Notes under the pieces: model-generated
Databases searched by the model: none
What the model was told of the DNA's origin: nothing
The model's input: the letters and a program-made list of their open reading frames with translations, nothing else
Made by a program: the position numbers and the translations under genes
Shown here: piece by piece, positions 34,131 through 45,775 of the stretch
How positions within the stretch are numbered: the stretch's first letter is position 1
How the letters are laid out: each line of letters starts with the position of its first letter
NCBI RefSeq assembly: GCF_021869535.1
Contig: NW_026262712.1
Coordinates: 68,108,100 to 68,172,099 of the forward strand
Direction: 5' to 3'
DNA length: 64,000 nt
From: Mytilus californianus
Lineage: Eukaryota > Mollusca > Bivalvia > Mytilida > Mytilidae

Positions 34131-34636
34131 ACTTATTCCTTAACATACTCCTGCAGTGATGACAACCTTGACAATTATATGTGATCTTCAGACTTGGACA
34201 TTCCTATAAGATTGAAACAGACAATCCAGTATAACCCAATAGTATATCAATGAGTTTGCTGCTGACAACAAGATTATTTAATTTCTATTTTTTATTGATA
34301 AAATATATAAATAATTTGGCCCTTGGGAGTCAAGTACTCAGCAAAGGGAAATTTAACCTCAGGCCCTGTCGACGACACTTGGTATAGATGGACCAAGCCC
34401 CATTGACATGGACACTCCGTCAACCAACCGGAACAAGATGACTTCCTATAAGGGGATGAAGCATTGCTTCATCTCATAGCAGTTGTGTAATGTCAAACTA
34501 TTACCGCAATAATCCGGTGACGAAATAGAAAAAAGGCGATTTAAAAATTATTTTTCAATCGAAATAATTGTAAGGAGAAACAAAATCATATACAGCTGTT
34601 TGTCATATAGTAAATGTAAAACTCTCCTGGATAAGA
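34131..34636. other. Unassigned; possible 3' flank of the minus-strand gene
   Basis: An AATAAA on the minus strand lies near 34,288-34,293, about 350 bp past the stop of the exon at 34,637-34,831. It could be a polyadenylation signal, but the hexamer is common in AT-rich DNA. Confidence 0.25.
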
Positions 34637-34831
34637 TTAAAGGTACGCAAAAAGATAGCACATGCCTTTAAGTGAACAAACGTTCTTTGATGGTGTTATA
34701 ACTGATGAAGATCTCGGATCAATTTCAAAATTCAAGACTGCCAAAACGTGTTCAACGGGTTTTTTCTGTAGTTCTTCGACGAACTTGGTGTCAATTTGTA
34801 TCACTGTCTCACCCTTCATTGCTCGTTTGAT
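34637..34831 (-). CDS. Candidate exon of an unrecognised minus-strand gene (possibly terminal)
   Basis: On the minus strand a good acceptor (T-rich tract ending 'ttactgatttcag') is followed by 64 open codons starting IKRAMKGETVIQID and running to TAA at 34,637-34,639. The coding phase at the acceptor is 0, matching the phase-0 donors of the exons at 48.5 and 60.2 kb. Composition (KFVEELQKKPVEHVLAVL) is protein-like and unlike the surrounding AT-rich DNA. If the splice donor lies inside, for example at a GT near 34,685, the last residues would not be coding; no strong donor is visible, so a terminal exon is the simpler reading. Product not recognised. Confidence 0.5.
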   Translation of the reverse strand: MKRAMKGETVIQIDTKFVEELQKKPVEHVLAVLNFEIDPRSSSVITPSKNVCSLKGMCYLFAYL

Positions 34832-34944
34832 CTGAAATCAGTAAGAAACTGAGTTGTATAATTTAAATAACATTCTTGTCGGTGTGTTGGCTAATAGTAA
34901 TTCATCGAATAATACAGAATGCGAGTCTGAAAAATATTAGATTA

Positions 34945-35200
34945 GTGGTAATATACAAAATATGATAGGAAAAGTTACAATTATAGTTATATGTACATAG
35001 GCAGTTCAAAATAGATTAACCAAAATAAATAATCGAGCTAATTTTCCAGATTTAAAGATGTTTCAGTCGCAAGTAGAAAATGTATGCACGATTTAAACAT
35101 TTGTATTTTTAAAGTACGTCTTTAAAAAAAAAACAGAAATCTTATACTTTTGCAAAGTTGGTTCCGCCAAAGCAAATATCAAATTCAGTCAGACAAAAAT
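34945..35200 (+). repeat. Diverged ~260-bp duplication, copy 1
   Basis: 'taatatacaaaatatga', 'ggaaaagttacaa' and 'caaagttggttccgcc' recur in the same order at 36,188-36,475. Confidence 0.65.
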
Positions 35201-36187
35201 TATTATTTTATCAAATTGAATGAAATTCAAAATTAGATCTTTTTTATTTGATCAGCACTTTACCGTTTGTACTAGGTTTCCAATGTTTCCTCTTTTTTTT
35301 TTGGTATGAACTGTAAAGACATTAATTATCAAAATGGGAATATAATGCATTACATTATTACATTCAACTTCTATACCGTTCACATCTCCTTTCACTTATT
35401 CACCTTGGAAAATAAAAAAAGGCCAGATGTTACGCTACAAAGATGCATAATTAGAAATATATAAAACATTCCATATGACCAAGTGGCATTAATATAAAAG
35501 AAAGAAAAAAAAAAAAAAAAAAACAAACTCTATGCATGATTTTGAAGTGGTATTTTTTCTTAATATTTATTCAAAGGGTCTGATTTACTTGCATAGTTAT
35601 TGGTCAACTATCTACATTGAATTTACATAATTTCTTAGAACCGTTTTGATTGATTTTGACAGATACACTACATTAAACTAACGGTTGATACGGTATTATT
35701 TGAAAGTCATAAACCTTTTACAAATGTTGAAGAACTGATCAAGAAGCCGAAAAAACAAACAAACAAAAAAACAAAAGTTCAGCCTAACTAAGCCTTATCA
35801 CCTATCGTTTTTTTTTCATTTCACTTAATGTATTGGCATAAGAAGTTTTGTAATTGGGTGGAATTTACTTTATTTACGGTTTTAAAATTGTTATCTGAAG
35901 AAAATATAGCTTATAAAAAAATTTGAACCACCACACAAGCTGCTCTTTATTGGAGACTACTGAAATTTACTCCCAAATAACTTTTGGTCCTAAAATACAT
36001 GAAGTCAATTCCATAGTGTACGGATGACAGCTCTTGATATTCATTATGATCATAGGAAAAACTACGAGTTGAAACAATAAAACTGTCGCACTGGAACGCA
36101 CAAAAAGAAAAAATAAAGAAAATTCCTTAGTTTTCACAACATTTTCCGTTTTCTGAACATTGACCAAGTGGGGGTAATACAAGGAAA
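35201..36187. other. Unassigned AT-rich sequence
   Basis: Includes an A-rich tract around 35,500-35,525. The open frame 35,967-36,182 (minus) is not recognised. Confidence 0.35.
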
Positions 36188-36475
36188 TGTAATATACAAA
36201 ATATGAAAGGAAAAGTTACAAAGATAGGACATTCAAATTATATCAACATCGATAGATAATTGAGCAATAACTATTTTTCAATTTAAAAGGTTTTTTTCAG
36301 TTGCATGAACAAAATGTATAGTTTAGGTTGCAATTTTATGCACTACATTCGATCTATTAAGGGGTAGCATTTGTACTACATATTTCTAACGTACATCTTT
36401 TTAAATAACCAAATATCTAATAATTTATCAAAGTTGGCTCCGCCAAAACAAATTTTCAAATTCAGTTGTTACGAA
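36188..36475 (+). repeat. Diverged duplication, copy 2
   Basis: Second copy of the 34,945-35,200 segment, about 1.24 kb away, with more indels. Confidence 0.65.
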
Positions 36476-36734
36476 ATCTCTGTCGTAAACATTTACCAGT
36501 AGCACATATATTACGTGCATGAAATCTGGAAAGGCAAATAATGACACGGACGTATCAAACGAGTTGTTTTAAACGAAAACTAAAATAACAAACATAGCAA
36601 CCAATGCAAGTAAGGACGTAAATTACTTGTTTACACGAATAGTATATATACGATTGAAATGTAAGAACTATTTTATTTTCAAATTTCGTAGTTTTCAGTT
36701 AGCAGGTGTCGAAGGTATGTCTACACTACTTAAG

Positions 36735-36955
36735 AAACTAAGGTTTCAACACCATCAGGCAAAAATTGGGAAAGTTGACCTTAGATAGATTTGGCTATTT
36801 TTTAGGTACTTTTAGTCATATAGCTCTTCAACTGTTTCGGTTCTAATACATCCTTGGCATTCAAATAATCGGCTTTGAGCGTTCCTGATGAAGGTAAATC
36901 CAGAAAAACGCTTCGGACGCATTAAATTTGTAACGTATTGTTTTCATTTTTCAGG
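36735..36955 (+). mobile_element. Short repeat with degenerate hammerhead-like box
   Basis: Shares 'aaagttgacctta', 'agctcttcaactgtttcgg', 'tccttggcattcaa' and 'cgttcctgatgaaggtaaat' with a reverse copy at 45,575-45,775. CTGATGA (36,885-36,891) and GAAA (36,903-36,906) flank only a 2-bp GG/CC pairing. Confidence 0.6.
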
Positions 36956-37587
36956 GATATTATGAGAGTAAAATGGTCAATAGATTGAACTGCTAGTAAA
37001 AACTGTGCAGACCTGATCTGTGAATAATTTGATGTTAAAATAATAGTGTATCTTCTTAGTTACAGTAGTCAGCCATTCGTTTTTACGAGACGGATGAACA
37101 TGTTCAAACTTATACAACCATAATAAGAGAAAAATAAAGGCAACATTAGTATACCGCTGTTCAATAGTCATAATTCGACTAACAAAACCAAATCCAGGTA
37201 ACAAACTAAAACCGAGGGAAACACATCAACTATAACAGGAAAACAACGGAACAACAGAAACACTGAACTTCAACAAAAGCAAACGCCAACATACATGGAA
37301 ACGGACTGTAGATAACAACTGTCATATTCCTGACTTAGTACAGGGCATTTTAAGAAAAAAATGGTGGGTTGAACATAATACGTTCTCATCTAAAATTAAA
37401 AATTCTCATTCACGGTCATTTGCCATAATTCGTACTCAAATATGTCGAATTATTGCTCATAAGACAAACGTATGCAAAAACGAGAAAAATAAAGGAAAAC
37501 ACGTTTTTCTTTTTATCAAACATTTGAAAATCGAGAATCTGGCATATTGAACACCTGGGGAATGCTGAACTGAATCTTAATAAATTA
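36956..37587. other. Unassigned with a family W fragment
   Basis: 37,305-37,385 (minus) matches family W ('aactgtcatattcctgactt'). No gene recognised. Confidence 0.4.
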
Positions 37588-37790
37588 ACTTGCATTTCTC
37601 AGGCCTGTATGCCAGCATACGAACCTGGTGTATGCTAAAGTCTACATTTAATTTATACATTGTATTTCTCAGGTCTGTATGCCTGCATACGAACCTGGTG
37701 TATGCAGAACGGCCAATATTGAATCAAATGTTGTATTTCGCAGGTCTGTATGCCAGCATACGAACCTGGATGTTTCCAGAATCTTCAATG
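37588..37790 (+). repeat. Three ~70-bp units with a near-palindrome
   Basis: Units start CAGG(C/T)CTGTATGC at 37,600, 37,670 and 37,741, each completed by GCATACGAACCTGG so that the two halves pair. Spacing is 70-71 bp. The open frame 37,590-37,793 is a consequence of the repeat. Confidence 0.85.
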
Positions 37791-38134
37791 TAATGCATTC
37801 GAATCAGTAGAGCATACAAACATGGTGTTGCCAAAATCCTTTACTTCAGTAGTTGTGTTTTAACACCGATTTCGATTTTTTTTAAACCACAAGTCTACGA
37901 CTGACCTCTATTTTTTCTCCTCATAGGTAAACAGAAAAGCGTTAATTTGCAAAGCAAACTGTTAAAGCGTTTACTGTTGTAAATCTAAAAATGAAAACCG
38001 ATTCTCAAGTTCCACGACTATGATCACTTTCATATTGACATGTGTGACTAACTATCAAGCTGCCCCCCTCCCAAAAAAAAAACCAAAATAGCCTTGCAAG
38101 ACGTCATAAGTATTTGGACTACCCCCCACCCCGA
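37791..38134. other. Unassigned
   Basis: Nothing recognised. Confidence 0.35.
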
Positions 38135-38275
38135 AAGCCAGAGGCGGATTTAGGGGGTGCTTTGTGGGAAAAAATTGGTTGATTATTGAGGAAAGCATGA
38201 CTGGAGCGATCCATCTCTGAGGTAGTCAGTGTCCACCCCCATCCCCCCATATGCAACTGTGGATCTGCCACTGAG
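38135..38275 (-). mobile_element. Family Z MITE-like element, reverse copy
   Basis: 'agaggcggatttaggggg' at the left and 'tggatctgccactg' at the right give imperfect inverted ends. The middle ('attggttgatta', 'gaaagcatgactggagcg') is the reverse complement of the 10,763-10,885 copy. Confidence 0.65.
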
Positions 38276-38394
38276 TTAAGTCTCCCGGCTTTTGTTTTAA
38301 ATTGAAATTCAGCCCCTAACCAGATTTTCAAAATGCATGACCAATGTCCTTCAGTTAACCCATTCAGTTCTTATTCTAACAATTCTTAGGGAAA

Positions 38395-38750
38395 CAACTG
38401 TCCCAGGTAAAGGCGAGGGTTGAGCGCTCACATGTTAAAACCGGCCACACTAGTCTTTATGTGCCTGTCCCAAGTCAGGAGCCTGTATTTGAAGATGTCA
38501 TTAATAATTGGTTCATGTATGTCGTATTTCTTTTTCGTAAATTGTTTTGCTATAAATTAGGTCGTTAGTTTTCTCAAATGCATTGTTTCTTATTTTTCAT
38601 GTTGGGACCTTTTATCATCTGACTATACGATATTGGTTTTTTCTCATTGGTGAAGTCCGTACGGTTGCCTATACTTGCTTACATCCACTTCATTTGGACT
38701 TTGGTGGATAGTTGTCTCATTAGCATTCATCCCACATCTCCTTATTTTTA
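38395..38750 (+). mobile_element. Family M repeat, 3' two-thirds
   Basis: Begins 'actgtcccaggtaaaggcg' and ends 'gttgtctcattagcattcat'. Same landmarks as the 32.4-kb copy. Confidence 0.75.
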
Positions 38751-40624
38751 CAAGGAGGTTGTATGATGTTCTCCTTGTTTGGGAAAACCGTAGAGTACAT
38801 TTGTCACATGATCACTGCAGCATTCTGTGATGTGTGTATGTAAGAAGCTGTTACAGGGTAATTTATGAAAAACTATCAACAAAATCGAAAGACAGACAGA
38901 AAACTTTTGAAATTTAGTGATCAATAAAAAACAAAAAAGAAGTAATTCAAACAAATCAAACATATATTTATTGCGAAAGGATCTGAACAGCACATTTCAA
39001 GAGTGTTCAAATTGGAAAAAATGAATGTTATTAAGGAAATTACATATTTCATTGATCTTCAATCATATGCATGGTTACAAAAAAACTTTCAAGGGAATGA
39101 CTTCAATTCAACCACTAAGAACCCTTAGTTCAATAAATTCTAAAATCAGTAACTGTGATAATGTTAAAGTTATGAAGTGTATAATATTTACATATATATA
39201 TATGTATATAATATGTAGTTTCAATTTCTCGTTTCAACATTTTTCAAACAGTGGCTATACCTTTCATGTAACTATTTATGTGTTGCTTATGAATTGAATT
39301 GTAACACTTCTTAGTGACTGGATAGGTTAAACCAATGCCTTCCTAGAAAACTACGACACCAATGAACAGCACCTGACCTTTTGCTGTTCCTGCTTATAAA
39401 GTAAAAATAGCTTCACTAGAAAAGGACGACACCTAGAAAAAGCATCAATTCTTTGGCTTTCCTGATTGAAGAATTTATTTTCATAACTCCAGTGTATATG
39501 CCAGTATACATAATTTTTACCATAGTATAGTACTATAAATTCACTAATTTTCATATCTAAGCCAGTCCAGTTAGATACCGACTTATGATATGCAGTCAAG
39601 ACAGATCATTGCAAATTGTTTAAATTAACGATAATTAAAATACATGCATGTTTGGCATACATCTTTTTACAGCAAATTGTATACAGACATCCCCCCTTAA
39701 AGCATTTAAAAAAATACCAAACAAGAATTTTGTCATACACCATGTTGACAGGCAGAAATGCAAACACAATGACTTAAAAACTTTGCTGTATCACTATCTA
39801 TTTAGTATGCATATTGCCATCTATATCAGATTTTAAGACAGTTCCATTTTCTATCCATCAATTGAAGTTACTAACTTAGAGCATGATGAAAAATAATAGT
39901 TTTACAATTTAAAATATGAATACAACATACGGCTAGTTAGAATGCAAACCGTTCAGCTTGCTAAATATCCAATAAGTTCCACCAAATATGCAGAAATTTT
40001 AGACTGGAGGCAAACCCTACACAATTACACTAGCTCATTGAACACCAGCTTGGTTGGACAATACTTAAATGTATGTAAAACTATGATCCAATAGAACATA
40101 GGTGGGTATACAGGCAATCAAATCTTGTATATATCCAAGTTAAAATAAATAAGTGTTCACCGTACACCAGTGTTGTATGCAAGAATACCGTGAACTGAAA
40201 ATGTCAAACAAATATGAAAACTTTCATGTTCAAATGTGTATAGGACTATAGGTCGGTATGCCGACAAGCAAACCTATGAATTCCATTTTTTTCACAAGAG
40301 TTTATTGAAAAGCGGGTTGATATACAGGAATAAACCTCTGCAGTTAAGAATTGAGAGCTTTCTTTCAAATTCAAACGAAGTTGAAGGCTATACATAAGTA
40401 ATTCCTTACATCCATGTAATTCAGCCTTTGATGGAGATATGTCTCTTTCACAATCATACACATCTCCTTATTTATGTACATAGTAAATAAGAAATGTTAC
40501 TACACAGTAAATGCTTAGCATTCAGGCATACAGACTTGCCACTACAAACATGTATCCAGAATAAGGTTTTAGAATCCATGGAGGCATACCTGGCTGAAAA
40601 ATGCCAAAATAAATAATAATTTAA
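38751..40624. other. Unassigned, with two small repeat pieces
   Basis: 40,420-40,480 (+) looks like a family M 3' end ('gtctctttcacaatcataca'). A single palindrome-unit half lies at about 40,245-40,270. Open frames here (39,025-39,297, 39,351-39,599, 39,648-39,836) are not recognised. Confidence 0.35.
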
Positions 40625-40955
40625 GTCTACATACACCAGGTTCGTATGCAGGCATACAGACCTAAACTATGCCAAAATAAATATATTAAAGGTTCTAAAT
40701 ACAACAGATTTGTATGCAGGCATACAGACCTGACAAATACTAGTATACGCAGAGAGTGAGAGTTTGGCATACGCCAGGTCGCAGCATACAGACCTGACAA
40801 ATACTATAGTATACGCATACAGTACGTGAGAGTTTAGCATACACCAGGTCAGTATGCTGGCATACAGACCTGACAAATTCTAGTATACGCATAGAGTGAG
40901 AGTTTAGCATACACCAGGTCGGTATGCAGGCATACAGACCTGAGAAATACAAGTA
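40625..40955 (-). repeat. Five ~70-bp palindrome units, opposite orientation to 37.6 kb
   Basis: Starts at 40,637, 40,705, 40,774, 40,845 and 40,915 (spacing 68-71). Each is CAGGT(T/C)...TATGC then GCATACAGACCTG; the third is shortened in its left half. The intervening 'gagagtttagcatacacc' is also shared. The minus open frames 40,667-40,876 and 40,740-40,988 are by-products. Confidence 0.85.
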
Positions 40956-41219
40956 AGAGAAAAAGACTGAATTTAGCATATTATTCATTGAAACATCTGA
41001 AATAAAGATGGGTAAATGCTATGTTATGTATATATAGCAAAAATGGCATAAACGTATAACAAAAATGCAGAATGAGTAATATTTTTAGGTTTATTTGCTT
41101 CAACTATTTCCTGGGTGTTGAAATAGTTCATTCTAGCATCCTATGAAAAAGGTTAATGATAAAATGATGAAGTTTTGGATTCGCATAAACAAAAAAAGAC
41201 CAAAATTGTTGCAAAAAAA
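40956..41219. other. Unassigned
   Basis: AT-rich, nothing recognised. Confidence 0.35.
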
Positions 41220-42172
41220 TTACAGACAAATATAAATAAGGCTATACAGTGACTTTTTAACGCGAAATATATCAATCATGCCAAAAGATGTAGCTTTTTC
41301 ACACAAAAATGAGTTAAATGGCATATGAGAATTTCTAATGTTAGATGAGAACGTATTACATGGCTTTATGGCTAGCCAAACCTCCCGCTTATATGGCAAT
41401 GTTACAAATACCGCTAAAATGACAACACTACGTGACAAGAATACAGTACAAACAAACGCAAGAACACTCAGCACAAAGAAATACATAAATAAATAATATA
41501 ATAGTACATTACAACATGTAAACCGCAGAAAAACAACGGACACCAGGACACCAAAAACGAAATATAAACTGCGCGTTACATGAATGGATCAACGTCACAA
41601 AAAGTGACGTATTTTTTGTGACGTTTATATTATCACAGGTAAATTTCTAAATATAAAATAGATTTGTTTTATTTATAGTCACGTACAAGAATTTCAAATT
41701 GGAATTGCGTTTGTAATGGTGTTATTATTTGAATTTTCTAACTATGTCGGTTTTTCTTCTAAATCAAAACTGTACATGTATAAGCAAAAAAATCCTGTGC
41801 ATATAGTTGTTTAAACTTAAAATCATATAAATGAAGTAGCTGATTTTTTATCCTAACTTTTACATATATATAGAAAATAAAAATAAAATAATTGTAATAT
41901 AAGGCAAGATTATGCAAGACTAAATAGTAAACACACACGAAAACAAACAACATTAAACAAAAACCCTGTAGACGAACCACGAGTAACTCGACTATACTGA
42001 CAAATAAGACATATGTGAAATGTACCGAAAATACAGAATTCAAACCACAAACGAAATAAACAGACAACAACTCAGCACAAAATGACCCACCGGACCCACA
42101 CAAATAAGAAAATAACCACAAAATGGCCGAAAGCGGGATGTATAAATACCGAACCACGTCGACTTTAACAGC
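41220..42172 (-). repeat. Interspersed repeat with open frames and a hairpin
   Basis: The two minus frames 41,220-41,543 (107 codons) and 41,759-42,157 (132 codons) are very hydrophobic, T-rich on the coding strand, and lie in text that resembles known repeats ('gcgggaggtttggctagcc', which links to family W). A palindrome 'acgtcacaaaaa/ttttttgtgacgt' spans 41,592-41,622. I do not call a membrane protein here. Confidence 0.45.
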
Positions 42173-43040
42173 GACTTTAATTTCACTTTATATTACACGA
42201 CTTAAAATTTACACAGTCTATATAAAAATGATTTTACTTGAATTAAAGATTGGTCGTCAAATAGTCGTATGGAGCGTTTTTTGCGTAAGTATGCAGATCA
42301 TGAATGACATGCAGTTTGACTTTTTTCAAAGGCTGCACTGAAATATATTTCTTTTTTTATTTAATTCAAACATCTCATATAATGCTTTATTGATTAATCA
42401 AAAAAACAATATCAAAAATCAAAAAAGCCTTTTGATGACATATTACTTCAAATGGAGACATTTTATGTTTCACCAGATTTCAACATCATACAATAAAGCT
42501 CTAATGTAGAAATTGTATCGTAACTACTATGAATTAATAAAACTGCAATAATATGTACAAACTTATACAACCACAATAAGAGATAATACACTATATAGTG
42601 CGATGACGAAATAGAAAAAGTCGATTATTAAAAGACTTTAATTTCACTTCATATTACACGACTAAAAAATTATACAGTCTTAGAAAATTGATTTTACTTG
42701 AATTTTAGATTGGTCGTCAAAAAGTCGTTTGGTGCGGGGTTTTTTTTTTGCGTTTAGCTAGCAAATTTGAGTACATATGCAGATTATGAATGGCATGTAG
42801 TTTGACTTGTTTTTCAAAGGCTGAACTGAAATATTTATTTTATAATTTTATCCAAATAACTCACATAATGCTTTATACATTAATCGAAAAAAAAATCATA
42901 AAAATCTTTTGATGACATAGTATGAAGGTATACAGTACTGTAAATGGGAACATTTTATGTTTCACCTGATTCCAACATCATACAATAAAGCTCTAATGTA
43001 TAAATTGTATCGTAACTACTATGAATTAATAAAACTACAA
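42173..43040 (+). repeat. Tandem duplication, copies of ~377 and ~407 bp
   Basis: Copy 1 42,173-42,549, copy 2 42,634-43,040. Shared: 'gactttaatttcact', 'gattggtcgtcaaa', 'gcagtttgact' versus 'gtagtttgact', 'aacatcatacaataaagctc', 'ttgtatcgtaactactatga'. An 84-bp spacer separates them. Confidence 0.85.
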
Positions 43041-44370
43041 TTTCTGTTTTCATATACACAAGATTTTATGAAATAAGATCCTTTAAAGGATTTTTTTAAA
43101 ACTTTCAAAATATCTACTATTAAATCATTAACTTAAATAAATTCCAGCAAGTTGTGTCCGGTCACTGATTGTGCTGAATGCTTAGTTTTCCTCATATAGT
43201 TTGGACTTGCTATTACTTATATTTGTTGGTGTTTTATTGTTTCTTCGATTGTTTTGGGTGTTCGTACTTCTTTTTTGAGGTTGTGTTATATAGTTTTATT
43301 TATATACGAGCCAAAATACGTTTTTCAGTTGTATATTTAAGAAATAAGTGCAGTCCCTTCACTGTAAATCTGTGACATACTTATGTATGAAATAATGAAT
43401 CAAATAATTTCTGCATTTCAACAATAAGACAAAATATTCTATCATGGCAGATATAGGGACGATGGATTCATAATTCGATTTAAAGGGCTTGACCGTTAAA
43501 TCACGTCATCAGAGGAAGGAAAGACTTTTGCACATCATGCACAGGTCAATGTTACGCGCATGTTTTAATTCGATTACACGGCATATCAATTTTAACAGCT
43601 ATAGCACTCCTCACAATATTTTGAATGCACGGTCTGCTAGGAAGTAACTGAATATATCTAAGGTCCGATTGTTGAGTTTATTGTATGCATAGTTAATGTA
43701 AACCCACCCTTCCCTCCTCTTTTAGTTTTTCGATACTGCTGTTTTGTGTCTTATTTTACAGATTTCTGCTGGTCTCTAACTCCAACAAAGAACCCCTGTC
43801 GCGGCATCTGGATTTACAACTCTTCGCCAGTCTATAAACAGAACTAAACACAGTACGACGTCCATCTGACGAGTGATAACGGATTAACAGTCATATTGTA
43901 CCGAAAAATAATGTTATGACAGTCTTTTAACAGAGTTCATCACTAGGTCGGAATTTAAAGGCTGCACCAGTACCGATGAACTTGATTTATCACTATATTA
44001 GTATTTAATTTAGAATATTAATCCATGTAATCTTCATTTCCACCTCAAACGTAGTTTCTCATGTTGATTTTGGACATCTGTTGCCAGGGTTTGATTCAGC
44101 ACCCCATTATTTCAACATTTCATTTCATTTTAGTTTTTATTTGAATTTTGATTTTTATTGATCTATTTTATTTTAATGATTTGATTTGAATATTGAATTT
44201 TATTTATCTACTTTATTTTAATGATTTGATTTGCATTTTGAATATGCATCTAATTTACGGTTGCCAAAGACCCATTGTTTATGGGTTGGTAACCGACAGA
44301 AGCCATGATCTTACTCCGCCAATAAAATATATTTTGACTTTAATAACGTCTTCTCTCTTCTAATATATGA
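43041..44370. other. Unassigned
   Basis: A two-copy ~57-bp AT-rich tandem repeat lies at about 44,140-44,250 ('ttattttaatgatttgattt'). The 43,178-43,375 open frame is not recognised. Confidence 0.35.
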
Positions 44371-45045
44371 TGGAACATCAGATGAAATTACAGATTTTTT
44401 TCGTCTAGCAAATAATTATAACCTCTTATTGAAGTTCACCTATGAAATCTCAAACGATAAATTTGTCGCTCTTAGATGTTGTTGTAAGTAAATATCAAAG
44501 ATTTACAACACATGGTATTTTTGACCTTGAAATTCATATTAAAGAAACAAATTCTATTCTATATCTGCTTCGAAAAAGCTGTCACTCACAGCATGTATTC
44601 CGAGGATTTATTAAAGGTGAAGCAATACCGCAGATAAGAGACACAAGTGACCATAACAAATTAATTAACAATCTAACTAATTTCAAAGTGAAATTATTAG
44701 ATAGAGGTTATGATAACGTCGAAATAGATGATAGTATTACTGATGCTATATCAATTGACCGTACTGAATTATTACAGCAAAACAAATCAAAGGAAAAAGA
44801 AAGTATTCCGTTAGTTTTCATAACTAAATATAACCCATATATACTTAAAATAAAACAAAACGTATCATGAAACTCTGGCATTTATTGCAGTTTGACGAAA
44901 AAGGTGTAAGAGCATTCAATGTTGCACCAGTAGTTGCATATAGCATGTATAGCAAACATAAAAATGTGAGAGACATGTTTACTAGATCAAAGTTAGAAAC
45001 TTTAACATAAAATTGAAAGTTGGACCCCTGATGATGGCAGATCAG
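44371..45045 (+). pseudogene. Penelope-like element C, reverse transcriptase C-terminal remnant
   Basis: Reads DGTSDEITDFFRLANNYNLL before a frameshift near 44,440, then the frame 44,442-44,870 with HVFRGFIKGEAIPQIRDTS and VKLLDRGYDN, the thumb/linker region of Penelope-type reverse transcriptases. After a stop at 44,868-44,870 a third frame continues with APVVAYSMYSKHKNVRDMFT (about 44,925-44,985). The catalytic core and endonuclease are absent. It is followed by 'cctgatgatggcagatcagt'. A different family from elements A and B. Confidence 0.7.
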
Positions 45046-45574
45046 TCATAATATCTAGATCTAGTGACGAAGAATTACAATATAAATATATCAATATATA
45101 CATGAATTATTTTCATATTTGATTATATTAAAGAAATGCATCTAAAGATGACCATCCCAAGCTTTAACTGCCGAAACACTAAAATAGCGTCGGGTCTTAT
45201 CAGGCAATATGGGATGCGTGGTTGCATGGGTGATTTATAATAACAAAACATTAGCAGATTCTGCTCCACATGTGGCAAAATACAAAGTGATGAGGGGAAC
45301 CGGCGACAGAAGTGAACACAAAGTAAATTTTAAAGTCACCATCACGATTTGCGTTACCTTAAAGCTTTATCCTGTCTCATCTCACTAGCAACATCTTTTC
45401 GCGGTTTATGATGATTAAATACTAAGTAACAGATCAGATATTTAAATCTAGCATTTGTGTCCCATTCCTGTTTGTTACATTTTGACTAATTGTGATTCGC
45501 ATGGCGTCTGATGCATGCATAGCGAAAGACGCGTATGCTGTTAGCGCATACGATTTCAACTCTTTTTGAAAAAA
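45046..45574. other. Unassigned
   Basis: A minus-strand open stretch at about 45,362-45,425 ends at an AAG|GTAACG donor-like site, but I see no matching acceptor. Confidence 0.3.
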
Positions 45575-45775
45575 AATGAAAACAATACGTTATTAATTTT
45601 AATGCGTCCAGGCTTTCTGGATTTACCTTCATCAGGAACGTTCAAAGCGACATATTTGAAAGCCAAGGATATATAGAAACCGAAACAGTTAAAGAACTAT
45701 ATGACCAAAAAGGACCTAAAACAATAACAAAATCAATCTAAATTCAACTTTGCCTGAGGTAGATGAAACCTTACA
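45575..45775 (-). mobile_element. Short repeat with hammerhead-like box, reverse copy
   Basis: Reverse copy of the 36,735-36,955 family. On the minus strand CTGATGA is at 45,629-45,635 and GAAA at 45,614-45,617. Confidence 0.6.

Noticed and set aside
41220-42157. Two open frames of 107 and 132 codons that look like membrane proteins
   Set aside because: Hydrophobicity follows from T-rich repeat sequence; the text resembles interspersed repeats and shows no splice or start context.
43785-43870. Plus-strand exon after 'tcttattttacag'
   Set aside because: The acceptor is good, but all three frames stop within about 30 codons and no donor is seen.
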